Of a stretch of DNA of 64,000 nt, positions 44,168-53,197 are shown one piece after another; within the stretch, counting starts at the first letter, position 1; each line of letters opens with the position of its first letter. Source of the stretch: Metabacillus bambusae (GTDB lineage: Bacteria; Bacillota; Bacilli; Bacillales; Bacillaceae); contig NZ_JAGDEL010000003.1 in the NCBI RefSeq assembly GCF_017497975.1, positions 186,001 through 250,000 on the forward strand, given 5' to 3'. The notes beneath the pieces were generated by a model. It did no database searches. It worked only from the letters and a program-made list of their open reading frames with translations, and had not been told where the DNA came from. A program made the translations under genes and the position numbers.

Positions 44168-45633
44168 TTGATGTAATAGTCATAAAATAGATTTCGAAAG
44201 ACTTCATTTGGATCTCTTCGTAATTTTTCTTCCTGGAACCTTTTCCATTCAGGATAAGACCTCATGAATTGTTCTTTTGTTTGATAACGATAATAAGGGA
44301 GGTAATACGTTCCTCCATGGTCGAGGGTTAAATTAGTCCAATCTTGGATAATAGCTTCGGCATTAGCAATCTCGTTTTCTTTTAATCCATGTTGGATCAA
44401 AATAACTAGACCCAACATATCTTCCTTGGCATAGTTTAAAGTTGTGTGGTTGTCTTTTGCTGCATATCGCACCGTAATATTATGTACTTTAAAATCTTCA
44501 TTTTTGTCGTTTGGTAAGAGTAATTGTTTTACATCAGTTATGTATTCTTCGTAAGAATGGACTGGAATAAAAAACTCTTGCAAGACTTCGACTCGACCAG
44601 GTTTCGTAAATTCCATAAATGTGGATTCCGAGCGCATAGCGTTATTTCTAGTAATCGTATTACCGTCGATTGAATCAATATATAGTTTTTGAGTTTCCCA
44701 AAAAACATTCTCTAAGAATCCACCTTGTCGTCCAAGATCAAGCGCTAGCTTACTTAGACGTACACCTTGTTCTTCTTTGAGTGGAGAATTATGATCCTGT
44801 TTTCCTGTATAGTTGTAATCAATCACATACATTTCGTCCAAAAAGGTACTTGGAGCAACACTTACCCTTGCATAGTGCATTGCTGTATTTTTTTGATCTA
44901 ATAAATGATTAAAATAGGATTCATACTCTTCTGTTTTTAGTTCTTCTGTATGGATGGTGTACACGTCATTTTCCGTTAATTCCAAAGTCACATCTAAAAT
45001 CACACCGAATAATCCATAGCCACCAAAAACGTACTTCATCCATTCCTCTGAGTTATCTCGGATTACTTTCTTGATTTCTCCTGTAGGGGTTAATAATGTC
45101 ATTTCCTTTACCGTTCCAGCCATAGGACCAAAACGAATATCTCGCCCGTGAGCGTTTACTGAAAGGGATCCCCCTATCGAAAAAATTGACTGTGATTGGG
45201 TCACTTTTAAGGCTAAACCATAAGGTGTTATCGCTTCTTGAACATCATCCCATGTTGCTCCACCTTCTACACGGATTGTTTTCTCCTGCTCATCAATTTC
45301 TAACACATCATTGAATGTCCGCATATCAAGAACGACACCATCTTTGTAGTATGTATGACCGCCTTGCGAGTGCTGTAAGCCAGCAACTGAAATTTGCTGA
45401 CCTTTTTCGTTTGCTTCCATTACAATCTTTTGTAATTCAGTGCGATTTTTAGCTTTAACTACTCGTTCAACACGTTCAGGAAGAAGACCTGAATAGTCTG
45501 TTGCTAAATTACTTTGAGAGAGTCCATATTTTCTTTTCTCAATCGGTATGCTCAATAAGACCACGACAATAAAAACAAAAACTAGACTCCCAAGAAACCA
45601 TGGTTTTTTAGATAATTCCGTAATCGTTTGCAT
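44164..45633 (-). CDS. FAD-binding (GlcD/gulonolactone-oxidase-type) oxidoreductase, membrane-anchored
   Basis: 489 residues. A single helix (residues 11-30, PWFLGSLVFVFIVVVLLSIP) anchors it. The FAD_binding_4 domain follows (VVKAKNRTELQKIVMEANEKGQQISVAGLQHSQGGH...IRVEGGATWDDVQEAITPYGLALKVTQSQSIFSIGGSLSVNAHG). The C-terminal cap ends NEVFRNLFYDYYIK. Members oxidise hydroxy acids, aldonolactones or sugars. The substrate is unknown. It is the first gene of a two-gene operon with a palindrome at its promoter. Confidence 0.85.
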   Translation of the reverse strand: MQTITELSKKPWFLGSLVFVFIVVVLLSIPIEKRKYGLSQSNLATDYSGLLPERVERVVKAKNRTELQKIVMEANEKGQQISVAGLQHSQGGHTYYKDGVVLDMRTFNDVLEIDEQEKTIRVEGGATWDDVQEAITPYGLALKVTQSQSIFSIGGSLSVNAHGRDIRFGPMAGTVKEMTLLTPTGEIKKVIRDNSEEWMKYVFGGYGLFGVILDVTLELTENDVYTIHTEELKTEEYESYFNHLLDQKNTAMHYARVSVAPSTFLDEMYVIDYNYTGKQDHNSPLKEEQGVRLSKLALDLGRQGGFLENVFWETQKLYIDSIDGNTITRNNAMRSESTFMEFTKPGRVEVLQEFFIPVHSYEEYITDVKQLLLPNDKNEDFKVHNITVRYAAKDNHTTLNYAKEDMLGLVILIQHGLKENEIANAEAIIQDWTNLTLDHGGTYYLPYYRYQTKEQFMRSYPEWKRFQEEKLRRDPNEVFRNLFYDYYIK

Positions 45634-45685
45634 ATTAACTCCTGTTTTTATAAGTTGTGTTGTTATGTGAAAATTCCCTTATAAT

Positions 45686-45699
45686 GAACATTAATGTTC
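45686..45699. promoter_or_regulatory. Palindromic operator at the oxidoreductase promoter
   Basis: GAACATTAATGTTC is a perfect 14-base palindrome directly upstream of a CATTATAAG -10-like element on the minus strand. It fits a TetR- or MarR-type operator. No such regulator gene is adjacent. Confidence 0.5.
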
Positions 45700-46314
45700 T
45701 ACCTTTATAATTTTACCATTAATTAGGATCATTTCCCCATTCTGCTTCGTTACTTAAAGAAAAAACGTCTAAAAATTTTGAGATTGAATTGATATAATTC
45801 TTCCACATACAATAATTGATCCCTCTAAAAATCATCTTTTAAGATATAAATCTAGTTCATTCTTAATTAGTTTAAGGCTCTTTTCATGGTTAGTTCGGTT
45901 GCACACACTTATTCCAGCATATGACCCTAACATAGAGAAAGAGCACAATTCTTTCTGCAGAATTGCGCCCAATTGCTAAAAGTCGTAATTTATAAATAAT
46001 TTAATTTCATCGGGAAATATCAGAAGGTTCTTTTTCATGTCAAGCACAGAAAAGTTTGCGTAATTGGTGTGGCTAAGTCTAAACACGGAATCACATTTCA
46101 ATCGGAACTATTGGATAAGGAATATGGAATCTTTCGTTCATGACTCTATTTTGATAATCTTTTAATCTACCTTCAAAAATCAATTGGGGCAAGTCACTTG
46201 ATTCAACCAGAGAAAGATCTTTTTCATAGTCCAGAAAAAATTAAATTCTTTACTACGATAAGCTCCGACTTTTTTTAAGATAGTTCGTAACATAGCGTTG
46301 TAGTTCGGGAAGTG
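45700..46314. other. Intergenic region with repeat and gene traces
   Basis: Contains an R2 repeat (45941-45970). The rest has short open pieces on the minus strand, some adjoining the DUF817 remnant, but nothing with clear family resemblance. Confidence 0.35.
45941..45970. repeat. Dispersed palindromic repeat R2, copy 2
   Basis: GAGCACAATTCTTTCTGCAGAATTGCGCCC: ACAATTCT pairs with AGAATTGC. Confidence 0.65.
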
Positions 46315-46418
46315 GCATGATTTATGTAAAAGCCAAAGAGGCAAAAATAACGACAGGAAACAAACATGATAGTGCCTGCTCCCAACCAAAACGAACGAGT
46401 TGTTTTAGTGCTCTCATG
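46315..46418 (-). pseudogene. DUF817 membrane protein N-terminal remnant
   Basis: Reads MRALKQLVRFGWEQALSCLFPVVIFASLAFT, a stop codon, IMPLP. This matches the first helix of DUF817 proteins (RF.W.QA..CLFPV.IF..LA.T). Only the N-terminus survives and it carries a nonsense codon; downstream readings are unrelated. Confidence 0.7.
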
Positions 46419-46462
46419 ATTTGTGCCTCCAATGGTTTTTTCTGAATAAATGTAAGTCCTGT

Positions 46463-46681
46463 TTAGTTGGTGTCTTCATCACTTCGGTATTCTAAAATAT
46501 CTCCGGGCTGACAATCTAAAGCCTTACAAATCGCCTCTAAAGTTGATAATCGAATCGCTTTTGCCTTGCCATTTTTCAATATAGAAAGGTTAGCCATTGT
46601 TATTCCAACCCTCTCAGAAAGTTCTGTAACGCTCATTTTCCTTTTAGCCAGCATCACATCAATATTGATTATAATTGCCAT
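46463..46681 (-). CDS. Cro/CI-type HTH regulator, YozG-like
   Basis: 72 residues, almost wholly an XRE HTH: MAIIINIDVMLAKRKMSVTELSERVGITMANLSILKNGKAKAIRLSTLEAICKALDCQPGDILEY. ATG at 46681 has GAGGTGAT upstream. It follows a DUF2975 membrane protein gene with a 10-base gap, the arrangement of B. subtilis yoaS-yozG and many similar pairs. The partner may anchor or inhibit the regulator. Confidence 0.9.
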   Translation of the reverse strand: MAIIINIDVMLAKRKMSVTELSERVGITMANLSILKNGKAKAIRLSTLEAICKALDCQPGDILEYRSDEDTN

Positions 46682-46691
46682 TGTTATCACC

Positions 46692-47168
46692 TCAGACTAT
46701 TAAGTCATTTTCCGATTTTATATCAATCGCTTCTTGTAAAAGCCTTTGAAGAACAGCAGCGAATACTGCGATTACCATTGAAGCAAAGATAGGGACCATT
46801 CCGATTATTATGAGACCTGGGGCATCGTCTCGCTCTGCTACGAGATAAACAAATGGCAAAATTACCACATACAAACCACTGATTGTCATTGCACAGAATT
46901 TGATAATCTTTAGAGCTTTAACAGACAATTCAGAGAAAGCTTGGTTCTTGTCAATATAGCTTAAAAGTTTAAAAGCCTGATACAATGCAATGTAGAACGG
47001 GATCGCTGATACATACATACCTATTAAAATGGGATATAGTATATGGGCATAATCTGGACTTACTGGATTATTAGCTAACCAACACAACCCAAATATACAC
47101 AAAGCAAGTACTGGAATTCCAATAAGAAAAACAGCTATCTTTAAAAAGAGTGTTGAACCATGTTTCAT
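46692..47168 (-). CDS. DUF2975 membrane protein, YoaS-like
   Basis: 158 residues with four hydrophobic helices (FLKIAVFLIGIPVLALCIFGLCW, HILYPILIGMYVSAIPFYIALYQAF, CAMTISGLYVVILPFVYLVA, IIIGMVPIFASMVIAVFAAVL). The A..LL.YIDKN.AFSELSVKALK.IKFCA block is the DUF2975 signature. ATG at 47168 has GAGGTGC upstream. It is the first gene of a pair with the HTH regulator. Confidence 0.85.
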   Translation of the reverse strand: MKHGSTLFLKIAVFLIGIPVLALCIFGLCWLANNPVSPDYAHILYPILIGMYVSAIPFYIALYQAFKLLSYIDKNQAFSELSVKALKIIKFCAMTISGLYVVILPFVYLVAERDDAPGLIIIGMVPIFASMVIAVFAAVLQRLLQEAIDIKSENDLIV

Positions 47169-47173
47169 AAAAA

Positions 47174-47490
47174 GCACCTCACTTATTTATTTTCAATTTG
47201 ATTTTATCACACATTTATCGTTTTGCAATAAACTTTTATTTTTTATTATTGTTTTTTTATTGTTATCTTCAGACAAAAAAGCATTCCTCATTACAAAGAA
47301 ATGCTTATAACTTTAAACTATTTAATTTATAACTTGTCCACAATACGGCCCTAATATGGAAAATGAGCGCTTATCCTTGTTCGAGGATCGCGCCCAATTG
47401 AGGAAGATCATTATTAAAAGTAAACACCATTTAGTTGAAGTTGAAGTCCAATTGTTCACAATCCCTTTGGTCACGTTTTTAGTTCAATAA
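47174..47490. other. Intergenic region with hairpin and R1 repeat
   Basis: A hairpin AAAGCATT...AATGCTT (47277-47310) and dispersed repeat R1 copy 3 fill this gap. No gene. Confidence 0.45.
47342..47409. repeat. Dispersed repeat R1, copy 3
   Basis: AATACGGCCCTAATATGG, AAAATGAGCGCTTATCCTTG, then TTCGAGGATCGCGCCCAATT and GAGGAAGATC. This is the most complete copy and shows how the GCGCCC tail joins the GAGCGCTTATCC core. Confidence 0.7.
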
Positions 47491-47973
47491 TCAAACAATT
47501 GGCAACGAATACCGAGCAAATCCTTCACCATCATAACTGTACCTTTCACATACTATGTAATCCCTACCTTCAGAACTTACATTAAAATGGTTTTCTTTGA
47601 CATATTCATCAACAGCATTACTTGCTGCGTTGAAATCCCCTGTCTCGTTAGCAACTACAACACACTTTTGAGCAGGTACAGTTAATTTCACATACCAATC
47701 GGGAATTCCGTCAAATGTGCTTACTTCTACACAAAGAATGTAAACATGCCTTTCGGGATTTTTTTGTATTTCGGAATTAACCCACATCCCGTAATGTATT
47801 CGATGATTCAGAACTTGAGGTAAGTATTTAGTTGATAAAAACAAGCTTTCCTTAGCATTATGGTATTTATTACTCATGTTTTTCAATCCAATACAAGGGA
47901 TTCCTACTAATTTCATATCATTATGCTCTATAATCACTGGGTGCATATTCGGTATTTTTGATTTCGTTTCCAT
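47491..47973 (-). CDS. GyrI-like effector-binding domain protein
   Basis: 160 residues matching the GyrI/AraC effector-binding fold without a DNA-binding domain. It reads VIIEHNDMKLVGIPCIGLKN near the N-terminus, then VYILCVEVSTFDGIPDWYVKLTVPAQKCVVVANETGDF, and a C-terminal YIVCERYSYDGE. Such stand-alone domains bind small hydrophobic or cationic ligands. ATG with AAAGAGAGTG upstream. Single-gene unit. Confidence 0.75.
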   Translation of the reverse strand: METKSKIPNMHPVIIEHNDMKLVGIPCIGLKNMSNKYHNAKESLFLSTKYLPQVLNHRIHYGMWVNSEIQKNPERHVYILCVEVSTFDGIPDWYVKLTVPAQKCVVVANETGDFNAASNAVDEYVKENHFNVSSEGRDYIVCERYSYDGEGFARYSLPIV

Positions 47974-48684
47974 AATATCACTCTCTTTATAAATCTTTTA
48001 ATAATTAATTAAATACTAATTCTTGATTTAACTAGTGAATAATAAAGTCGTCTAAATTACCTGCAAACTTATTAACTCCTGAGACAAGATAAAACGTTCT
48101 TGATTCAGCCGGGTTATAATATTTTCATTTTTTATGTAATTCTTTGAAGTTTTCAACTTCCATGGTAAGGATACACTGCTCGAAACCGCTGATTTCCGTG
48201 TAATTTACGTTACCTGGTTCTAATTCTATATTTTTTAAAAATAACCTGCATCTTATAGAATAGAACGTTCGACAAATAAAAGTCTTATATATTTCTTACT
48301 CTCTTCTAAAAATTTTTTTGAAAATGAGTTACTCAACATTTAGTAGTTTTTGAGGTAATCATCTTCGGTTCCATAAACGGTCGTTTATAGAACTATCATT
48401 ATTTACCGAATGGACAAAATAGTCTATAACTACTTAATGCAAGGATATAATACATATCCTCTTTTTATATGCACATAATAACTATAGCCAATTAACTTAG
48501 TGCAAGGAATTATATTGCAATGGAACGGTTGATCCTTCTTATTACCTTATGTAGATAACAGTTAAGGCCTATAAGGACCTAGATGATGTTTGTTTGTCCC
48601 TGGTATATTAGTGGGAATTTTCAGCAAAAAAATTGGATTAAAAAAGGTTACCTATATGATTCATAAATAAGTGAGGATATGTCT
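47974..48684. other. Long intergenic region before the germinant receptor operon
   Basis: A minus-strand trace (LEPGNVNYTEISGFEQCILTMEVENFKELHKK, 48128-48250) suggests a lost gene. An orphan palindrome lies at 48368-48393. The 48400-48660 part must carry the forespore promoter of the ger operon; I could not assign sigma-G boxes with confidence. Confidence 0.45.
48368..48393. promoter_or_regulatory. Orphan TetR-like palindrome
   Basis: GTTCCATAAACGG/TCGTTTATAGAAC is a 26-base inverted repeat with 11 of 13 pairs matching. This looks like an operator for a TetR-type regulator. No matching regulator or target gene is adjacent. Confidence 0.45.
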
Positions 48685-50199
48685 GTGCTATTTTTAAGAG
48701 AACTTCTGAATAAAAAGAAGCTTAAGAACCATTCTGAACCAAAACCAATTAGTGTTATCTTTCAACAAGCTAGTAAGTCAAGCGATTTTCATCAATTCTC
48801 TCCTATTGAAAATCAGGATAAAATTCTAATCAGTTATTATAAAACCATGGTAGATGCAGAGAAGATCAATCGACTCCTCCTCCCGGCCATTCAAAAGAAC
48901 GTTGAAATAATTAAACATTTAAATGATATTAAAAATATAATACCATTTGATGATATAAATGTTACAAGTAATACTTCAGATCTTGAAAAAAGGCTTATGA
49001 AAGGATATGTCATTATCCAGTTAAAGGAATTAGACAACAACTATCTTACTGTAAATGTTGAAAACGGTAATCTTGGCTACCGCCAGAACAATGATACAGA
49101 AAATGAATTTAGTGTTGTCGGGCCAAATATCGGATTTGTAGAAAACATTGATACCAACATACATTTATTGAGAAAGCAAATTGCCATCCCTGAATTAGTT
49201 TTTGAAGAGATAACGATGGGGTCTATGTCTAAAACAAAAGTGGTTATCGCTTATTTAGATGGAATTACCAATCCACAACACATTCAAACCTTACGCCAGC
49301 GGCTAATGAATATAGATTTCGATGTGATTTTTGATAGCTCTCAAATTGATCAAATGATTTCGGATAATTCTAATACACCTTTTCCCATTTTTTTATCTAC
49401 AGAACGAATTGACCGTGTTACTTATGCCGTTATAAACGGACAAGTTGCTATTTTGACGAATGGTTCCCCCTATGTCGTTACTGGACCGTCAACGTTAATG
49501 GATTTTTTTATTTCACCAGAAGATTATTATCTCCCCTGGATAGTGGGATCTTTCTTTCGAATTATACGAATTATTGGTGTGATTTTCTCAATCTTTGCCA
49601 CTCCGTTATATGTTGCCGTATTAACATATCATTATGAAGTTATACCAGGAGATTTACTTGGACCTCTTATCAGCTCCAGAGCAAATGTTCCGTTTCCACC
49701 CGTATTGGAGGTCATTTTTTTAGAAATTACGATTGAATTACTGCGTGAAGCTGGGGCACGCTTACCAACCAAGATTGGACAGACGTTAGGTATTGTAGGA
49801 GGTATTGTTATTGGACAGGCAGCCGTAGAGGCAGCGTTAACAAGTAATATATTGCTGATAATTGTTGCCTTATCGGCACTCGCCTCTTTTACAACACCTA
49901 TCTTTAAAATGTCTAATACCGTCCGTCTCTTACGTTTTCCATTCATAGTAGTTTCAGCTTTTTGGGGTGGTTTTGGAATCGTTATCGGATTTATTTTTCT
50001 TTTAGGTCATCTATTAAGATTAAAATCTTTAGGAACTCCCTACTTGGTTCCTCTTTACCCATTCAGAATAAAGAATTTTCGAGACAGTTTTATTCGTTCG
50101 TCAAATCAATATACAACAACTCGAAGCAAGTTTTTAAAACCTCTTTCACTAAGACGATATACACCACATCAGGACAAGGAGGATCTTAATAATGAGTAA
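48685..50199 (+). CDS. Spore germination receptor subunit A (GerA family)
   Basis: About 504 residues. The soluble N-terminal half has the GerA pattern DKILISYYKTMVDAEKINRLLLPAI and MGSMSKTKVVIAYLDGITNP. The C-terminal membrane half has VAVLTYHYEVIPGDLLGPLISSRANVPFPPVLEVIFLEITIELLREAGARLP and five or so helices. GTG at 48685 has GAGG eight bases upstream, while the ATG two codons earlier is too close. It overlaps the C-subunit gene by 8 bases. With subunits B and C it senses germinants in the spore inner membrane. Confidence 0.93.
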   Translation: MLFLRELLNKKKLKNHSEPKPISVIFQQASKSSDFHQFSPIENQDKILISYYKTMVDAEKINRLLLPAIQKNVEIIKHLNDIKNIIPFDDINVTSNTSDLEKRLMKGYVIIQLKELDNNYLTVNVENGNLGYRQNNDTENEFSVVGPNIGFVENIDTNIHLLRKQIAIPELVFEEITMGSMSKTKVVIAYLDGITNPQHIQTLRQRLMNIDFDVIFDSSQIDQMISDNSNTPFPIFLSTERIDRVTYAVINGQVAILTNGSPYVVTGPSTLMDFFISPEDYYLPWIVGSFFRIIRIIGVIFSIFATPLYVAVLTYHYEVIPGDLLGPLISSRANVPFPPVLEVIFLEITIELLREAGARLPTKIGQTLGIVGGIVIGQAAVEAALTSNILLIIVALSALASFTTPIFKMSNTVRLLRFPFIVVSAFWGGFGIVIGFIFLLGHLLRLKSLGTPYLVPLYPFRIKNFRDSFIRSSNQYTTTRSKFLKPLSLRRYTPHQDKEDLNNE

Positions 50200-51289
50200 C
50201 CAAATACGTAAAATCATTAGTATATTTTTCAGCCTTGGTTTACTCATATTTGTTTTGACGGGTTGTGATCGTGCGAAAATTGTTGATGATATACAAATGC
50301 TTTCAATATTAGGTTTCGATAAAGAAGATCACGAATATATTGGAACAGCTCTTTATTCCGACTATACAGAAGAAAAAAAGGAAGGGAAAATTTTACAAAC
50401 AAAAGCAGAAAAAACCAAATTGATTCTAAAAGATATGAACAATCAATCGTCAAAGCCTATTGAAATCGGTAAATTACAACTATTAATGTTTAGTGAAAAT
50501 TTAGCGAAGGATGGTATCTCGGATTTTGTCAAGACGATTTGTAGAGACCCTTTGATTGGAAGTAACATGATCATTACTGTTTCAGAAGAACCAACAGAAA
50601 AAATTTTAAACAATCTTACAGAAGAAGGAAATGACTACCTTCCTAAATTGATCGAACAAAATTTTAAATCAGGAAATGTACCCATTTCTAATCTGCAATT
50701 ATTCTTGTTTGATTACTATGGAAAAGGAAGAGATGTATCAGTTCCTTTTATAAAGCTAAATGAACATGGGAAAGTTGAAGTTAAAGGATATGCTGTTTTT
50801 AAAAAAGACAATTTGTCACTCGTCTTAAATCAAAAAGAGATGTTTCTCTATAAAATATTACAAGGAAGATCGATGAATGGGGATATGGCTTTTAAGGTAA
50901 GTAAAGGAAAACAGGAGGATCAACCTGTATTAACAAGTCTATACGGAGAGAAGATTGACTCTGTCTCAAAACATGAATCTGAAACAAAGGTAACATATAC
51001 CATTACATTACATGGAATGGTTAAAGATTATCCAGATTGGTTAGATTTGAGAAAAAAGGAAAACCATAAATTATTAACTAGGGAGTTGGAAAAGCAAATG
51101 AATTCCGACCTTTTAAAACTTTTGAGAAAATTCCAAGATCATGACGTTGATCCCTTAGGTGTCGGTGATTTAGTAAGGGCACATAGCAAAAAGTGGGTTG
51201 AAGAAGAATTTTATGAAACCGTATATCCAAAGGTAATATACGATATTAATCTTAGCATTCAATTACATCAATCAGGGATTGGAGAGTAG
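50192..51289 (+). CDS. Spore germination receptor subunit C (Ger(x)C lipoprotein)
   Basis: 365 residues with lipobox LTGC (Cys25). It has the Ger(x)C domains: LSILGFDKEDHEYIGTALYSD, then KIQLLMFSENLAKDGISDF-type GKLQLLMFSENLAKDGISDFVKTICRDP, and the C-terminal DVDPLGVGDLVRAHSKKWVEEEFYETVYP, which matches the family ending (D.G......W......Y...). It anchors to the spore inner membrane and is needed for receptor assembly. AAGGAGG lies before ATG inside the A-subunit gene. Confidence 0.93.
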   Translation: MSNQIRKIISIFFSLGLLIFVLTGCDRAKIVDDIQMLSILGFDKEDHEYIGTALYSDYTEEKKEGKILQTKAEKTKLILKDMNNQSSKPIEIGKLQLLMFSENLAKDGISDFVKTICRDPLIGSNMIITVSEEPTEKILNNLTEEGNDYLPKLIEQNFKSGNVPISNLQLFLFDYYGKGRDVSVPFIKLNEHGKVEVKGYAVFKKDNLSLVLNQKEMFLYKILQGRSMNGDMAFKVSKGKQEDQPVLTSLYGEKIDSVSKHESETKVTYTITLHGMVKDYPDWLDLRKKENHKLLTRELEKQMNSDLLKLLRKFQDHDVDPLGVGDLVRAHSKKWVEEEFYETVYPKVIYDINLSIQLHQSGIGE

Positions 51290-51307
51290 ACATTTTGGTG
51301 GTTTATC

Positions 51308-52414
51308 ATGAGTAAACAAGTAAAGGAAAGTTTAACTGTTTCTCCCTTTTTTTTATTTTTTCTTATACACGGCACTCAGACTGGTGTAGGCATGCTAAGT
51401 TTTCAAAGCAAAATAATAAAAGGTGCTGAACAAGATGCATGGGTTTCCGTATTATTAGTTGGTTTCAGTTTTCATCTCATTATTTGGTTGATGTATTTTT
51501 TGTTAAAAAAATCAAACAATGGAGATATTTTTTCCTTACATAAACAGCTGTTTGGAAAATGGATTGGGAACATTTTCAATCTTTGTTTTTATGGATATAT
51601 CATTGTTACGATTTCAACAATCGTACGTTCGTATGTAGAAATTTTACAGGTTTGGGTTTTTCCATATATCCATCTATGGGAGTTATCACTAATTATTGTG
51701 TTGGCTACTACATATATTGTTTCAGGAGGATTTAGAGTGGTTACGGGCATGTGTTTTTGGGGCGTAGTGCTTCCTAGTATTTTATTTATCACCCTTTACT
51801 TTCCATTAAAATATGCAAACTGGAATAATTTACTCCCTCTTTTTAACCATAACTTTGTTGACTATATCGTTTCAGCGAAACAAACAATCTTCAATTACTT
51901 GGGACCCGAATTATTGTTAATCTATTTTCCTTTTATTAAAAATAATAATAATTCACAGAAATGGGCTCATATTTCAATCGCCTATACTACCATTCTATAC
52001 TTTATTATTACAATTGTAACGTTTGTCTATTTTAATATTCAACAGTTGGAACATACAGTATGGCCTACCCTGATTTCATCAAAAATAATCCGGTTGCCTT
52101 TCATTGAGAGATTTGAATACATTTATATATTTGCATGGCTTTTAGTCATCTTACCTCCTTCTTGTGTCTTTTTGTGGGGTGGATCAAGAATTTTAAGGAA
52201 AACAATAAACCTTAAACCTAAAACCTCATTATGGATATCAAGCAGCATAGTCTTTTTTATTGTTATTAATTTAAAAAGTGAAATTAGTATTAAGAACATT
52301 AATTCATTCATATCAACTACAGGCTTAGTTTTAGTATACTGTTACATTCCAATATTGTTTTTTTTGTTGAACATCATCAACTTTTTTAAGAGGAGAAAAA
52401 GCTTAGAAAATTAA
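51308..52414 (+). CDS. Spore germination receptor subunit B (GerB permease)
   Basis: 368 residues, about ten helices, APC-superfamily GerAB type. It starts KESLTVSPFFLFFLIHGTQTGVGMLSFQSKIIKGAEQDAW, the ligand-pocket helix 1 of B subunits. It is third in an A-C-B operon, the order of B. subtilis gerK rather than gerA. This subunit usually sets germinant specificity. The amino acid or sugar recognised cannot be predicted here. Confidence 0.92.
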   Translation: MSKQVKESLTVSPFFLFFLIHGTQTGVGMLSFQSKIIKGAEQDAWVSVLLVGFSFHLIIWLMYFLLKKSNNGDIFSLHKQLFGKWIGNIFNLCFYGYIIVTISTIVRSYVEILQVWVFPYIHLWELSLIIVLATTYIVSGGFRVVTGMCFWGVVLPSILFITLYFPLKYANWNNLLPLFNHNFVDYIVSAKQTIFNYLGPELLLIYFPFIKNNNNSQKWAHISIAYTTILYFIITIVTFVYFNIQQLEHTVWPTLISSKIIRLPFIERFEYIYIFAWLLVILPPSCVFLWGGSRILRKTINLKPKTSLWISSSIVFFIVINLKSEISIKNINSFISTTGLVLVYCYIPILFFLLNIINFFKRRKSLEN

Positions 52415-52459
52415 GCTTTTTCTACCGTATTTTAATACAACATTGTAAGGAGAAATTCA

Positions 52460-52502
52460 CTAAAAAAGAGCCAATCAAACATTATCGATTGCTCTCTTGA
52501 AT
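52460..52502 (+). terminator. Terminator of the ger operon
   Basis: AAAAAAGAGCCAATC...GATTGCTCTCTT forms an imperfect hairpin 45 bases past the stop. Confidence 0.5.
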
Positions 52503-52684
52503 TTAATAATGACTTTTATACTTACTCCACAACCGTAACTTTTACACTTTAGCTTGAAGATTAACAAATAAGCCATTTACTCCTTGAATTGTTCTTGATT
52601 GTACTTTTCATTTTTTTTATTGGAAGAAAACTAGGTTTAAATGCTACAATGATACCGAACATTGAATCACGAGTAGAACTATCC

Positions 52685-53158
52685 TCATTGGTTTTTGAAC
52701 TTTGAAATAGATTTCATCAGCAAATAACGAATAATAAATCCAATTACTAATCCGGGTATTAAAGACAACATTGGTAGCCAAATGGGACCGAATGATATAC
52801 CGAAAAATAAGTTAGGCGAGTACATAAGACCTATTGTGACAAAATACGCACCAAAAGCAAATGGGAGAAACGATAACTGAGGATTTTCCCCTTCTGCAAA
52901 CTTATAAGCATCATACATTGCATACATATAAACACATGGATAAAACATAAGCCATTGGTAATCAATCGCCCTACCTGCCTCCGTTATTTTCCCAAGAAAA
53001 CTAAACATAATAGCTTGGTTAAATGAACTCATAACATTAATCATGAATTCTAATAGAATAAAAATAATTCCTTTTAATAATTGGCCATTTAATAATTGTC
53101 CAAAACCGGGTAGGGCAATGCTCCAAAGAACTGCTTCTAACTTCTGTGTCTTTTTCAT
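52685..53158 (-). CDS. Uncharacterised membrane protein (TM2/DUF5683-like start)
   Basis: 157 residues, four to five helices. The start LEAVLWSIALPGFGQLLNGQLLKGIIFILLEF carries the P.GQ...G...KG pattern of TM2-domain/DUF5683-type proteins. Later segments are YPCVYMYAMYDAYKFAEGENP and a C-terminal LIPGLVIGFIIRYLL. The gene is downstream of another small membrane protein gene on the same strand (40-base gap), so the two are probably co-transcribed. Function unknown. Confidence 0.65.
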   Translation of the reverse strand: MKKTQKLEAVLWSIALPGFGQLLNGQLLKGIIFILLEFMINVMSSFNQAIMFSFLGKITEAGRAIDYQWLMFYPCVYMYAMYDAYKFAEGENPQLSFLPFAFGAYFVTIGLMYSPNLFFGISFGPIWLPMLSLIPGLVIGFIIRYLLMKSISKFKNQ

Positions 53159-53197
53159 ATTATCAACCTTTATTTAACGGTTTATATTTTGGTTTAG

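Noticed and set aside
46180-46389. 69-codon minus-strand frame
   Set aside because: It reads through the DUF817 remnant in the wrong frame and into unrelated sequence; not a gene.
19571-47409. CRISPR array from the recurring GCGCTTATCC motif
   Set aside because: The copies are tens of kilobases apart with no regular spacing, so they are dispersed repeats.
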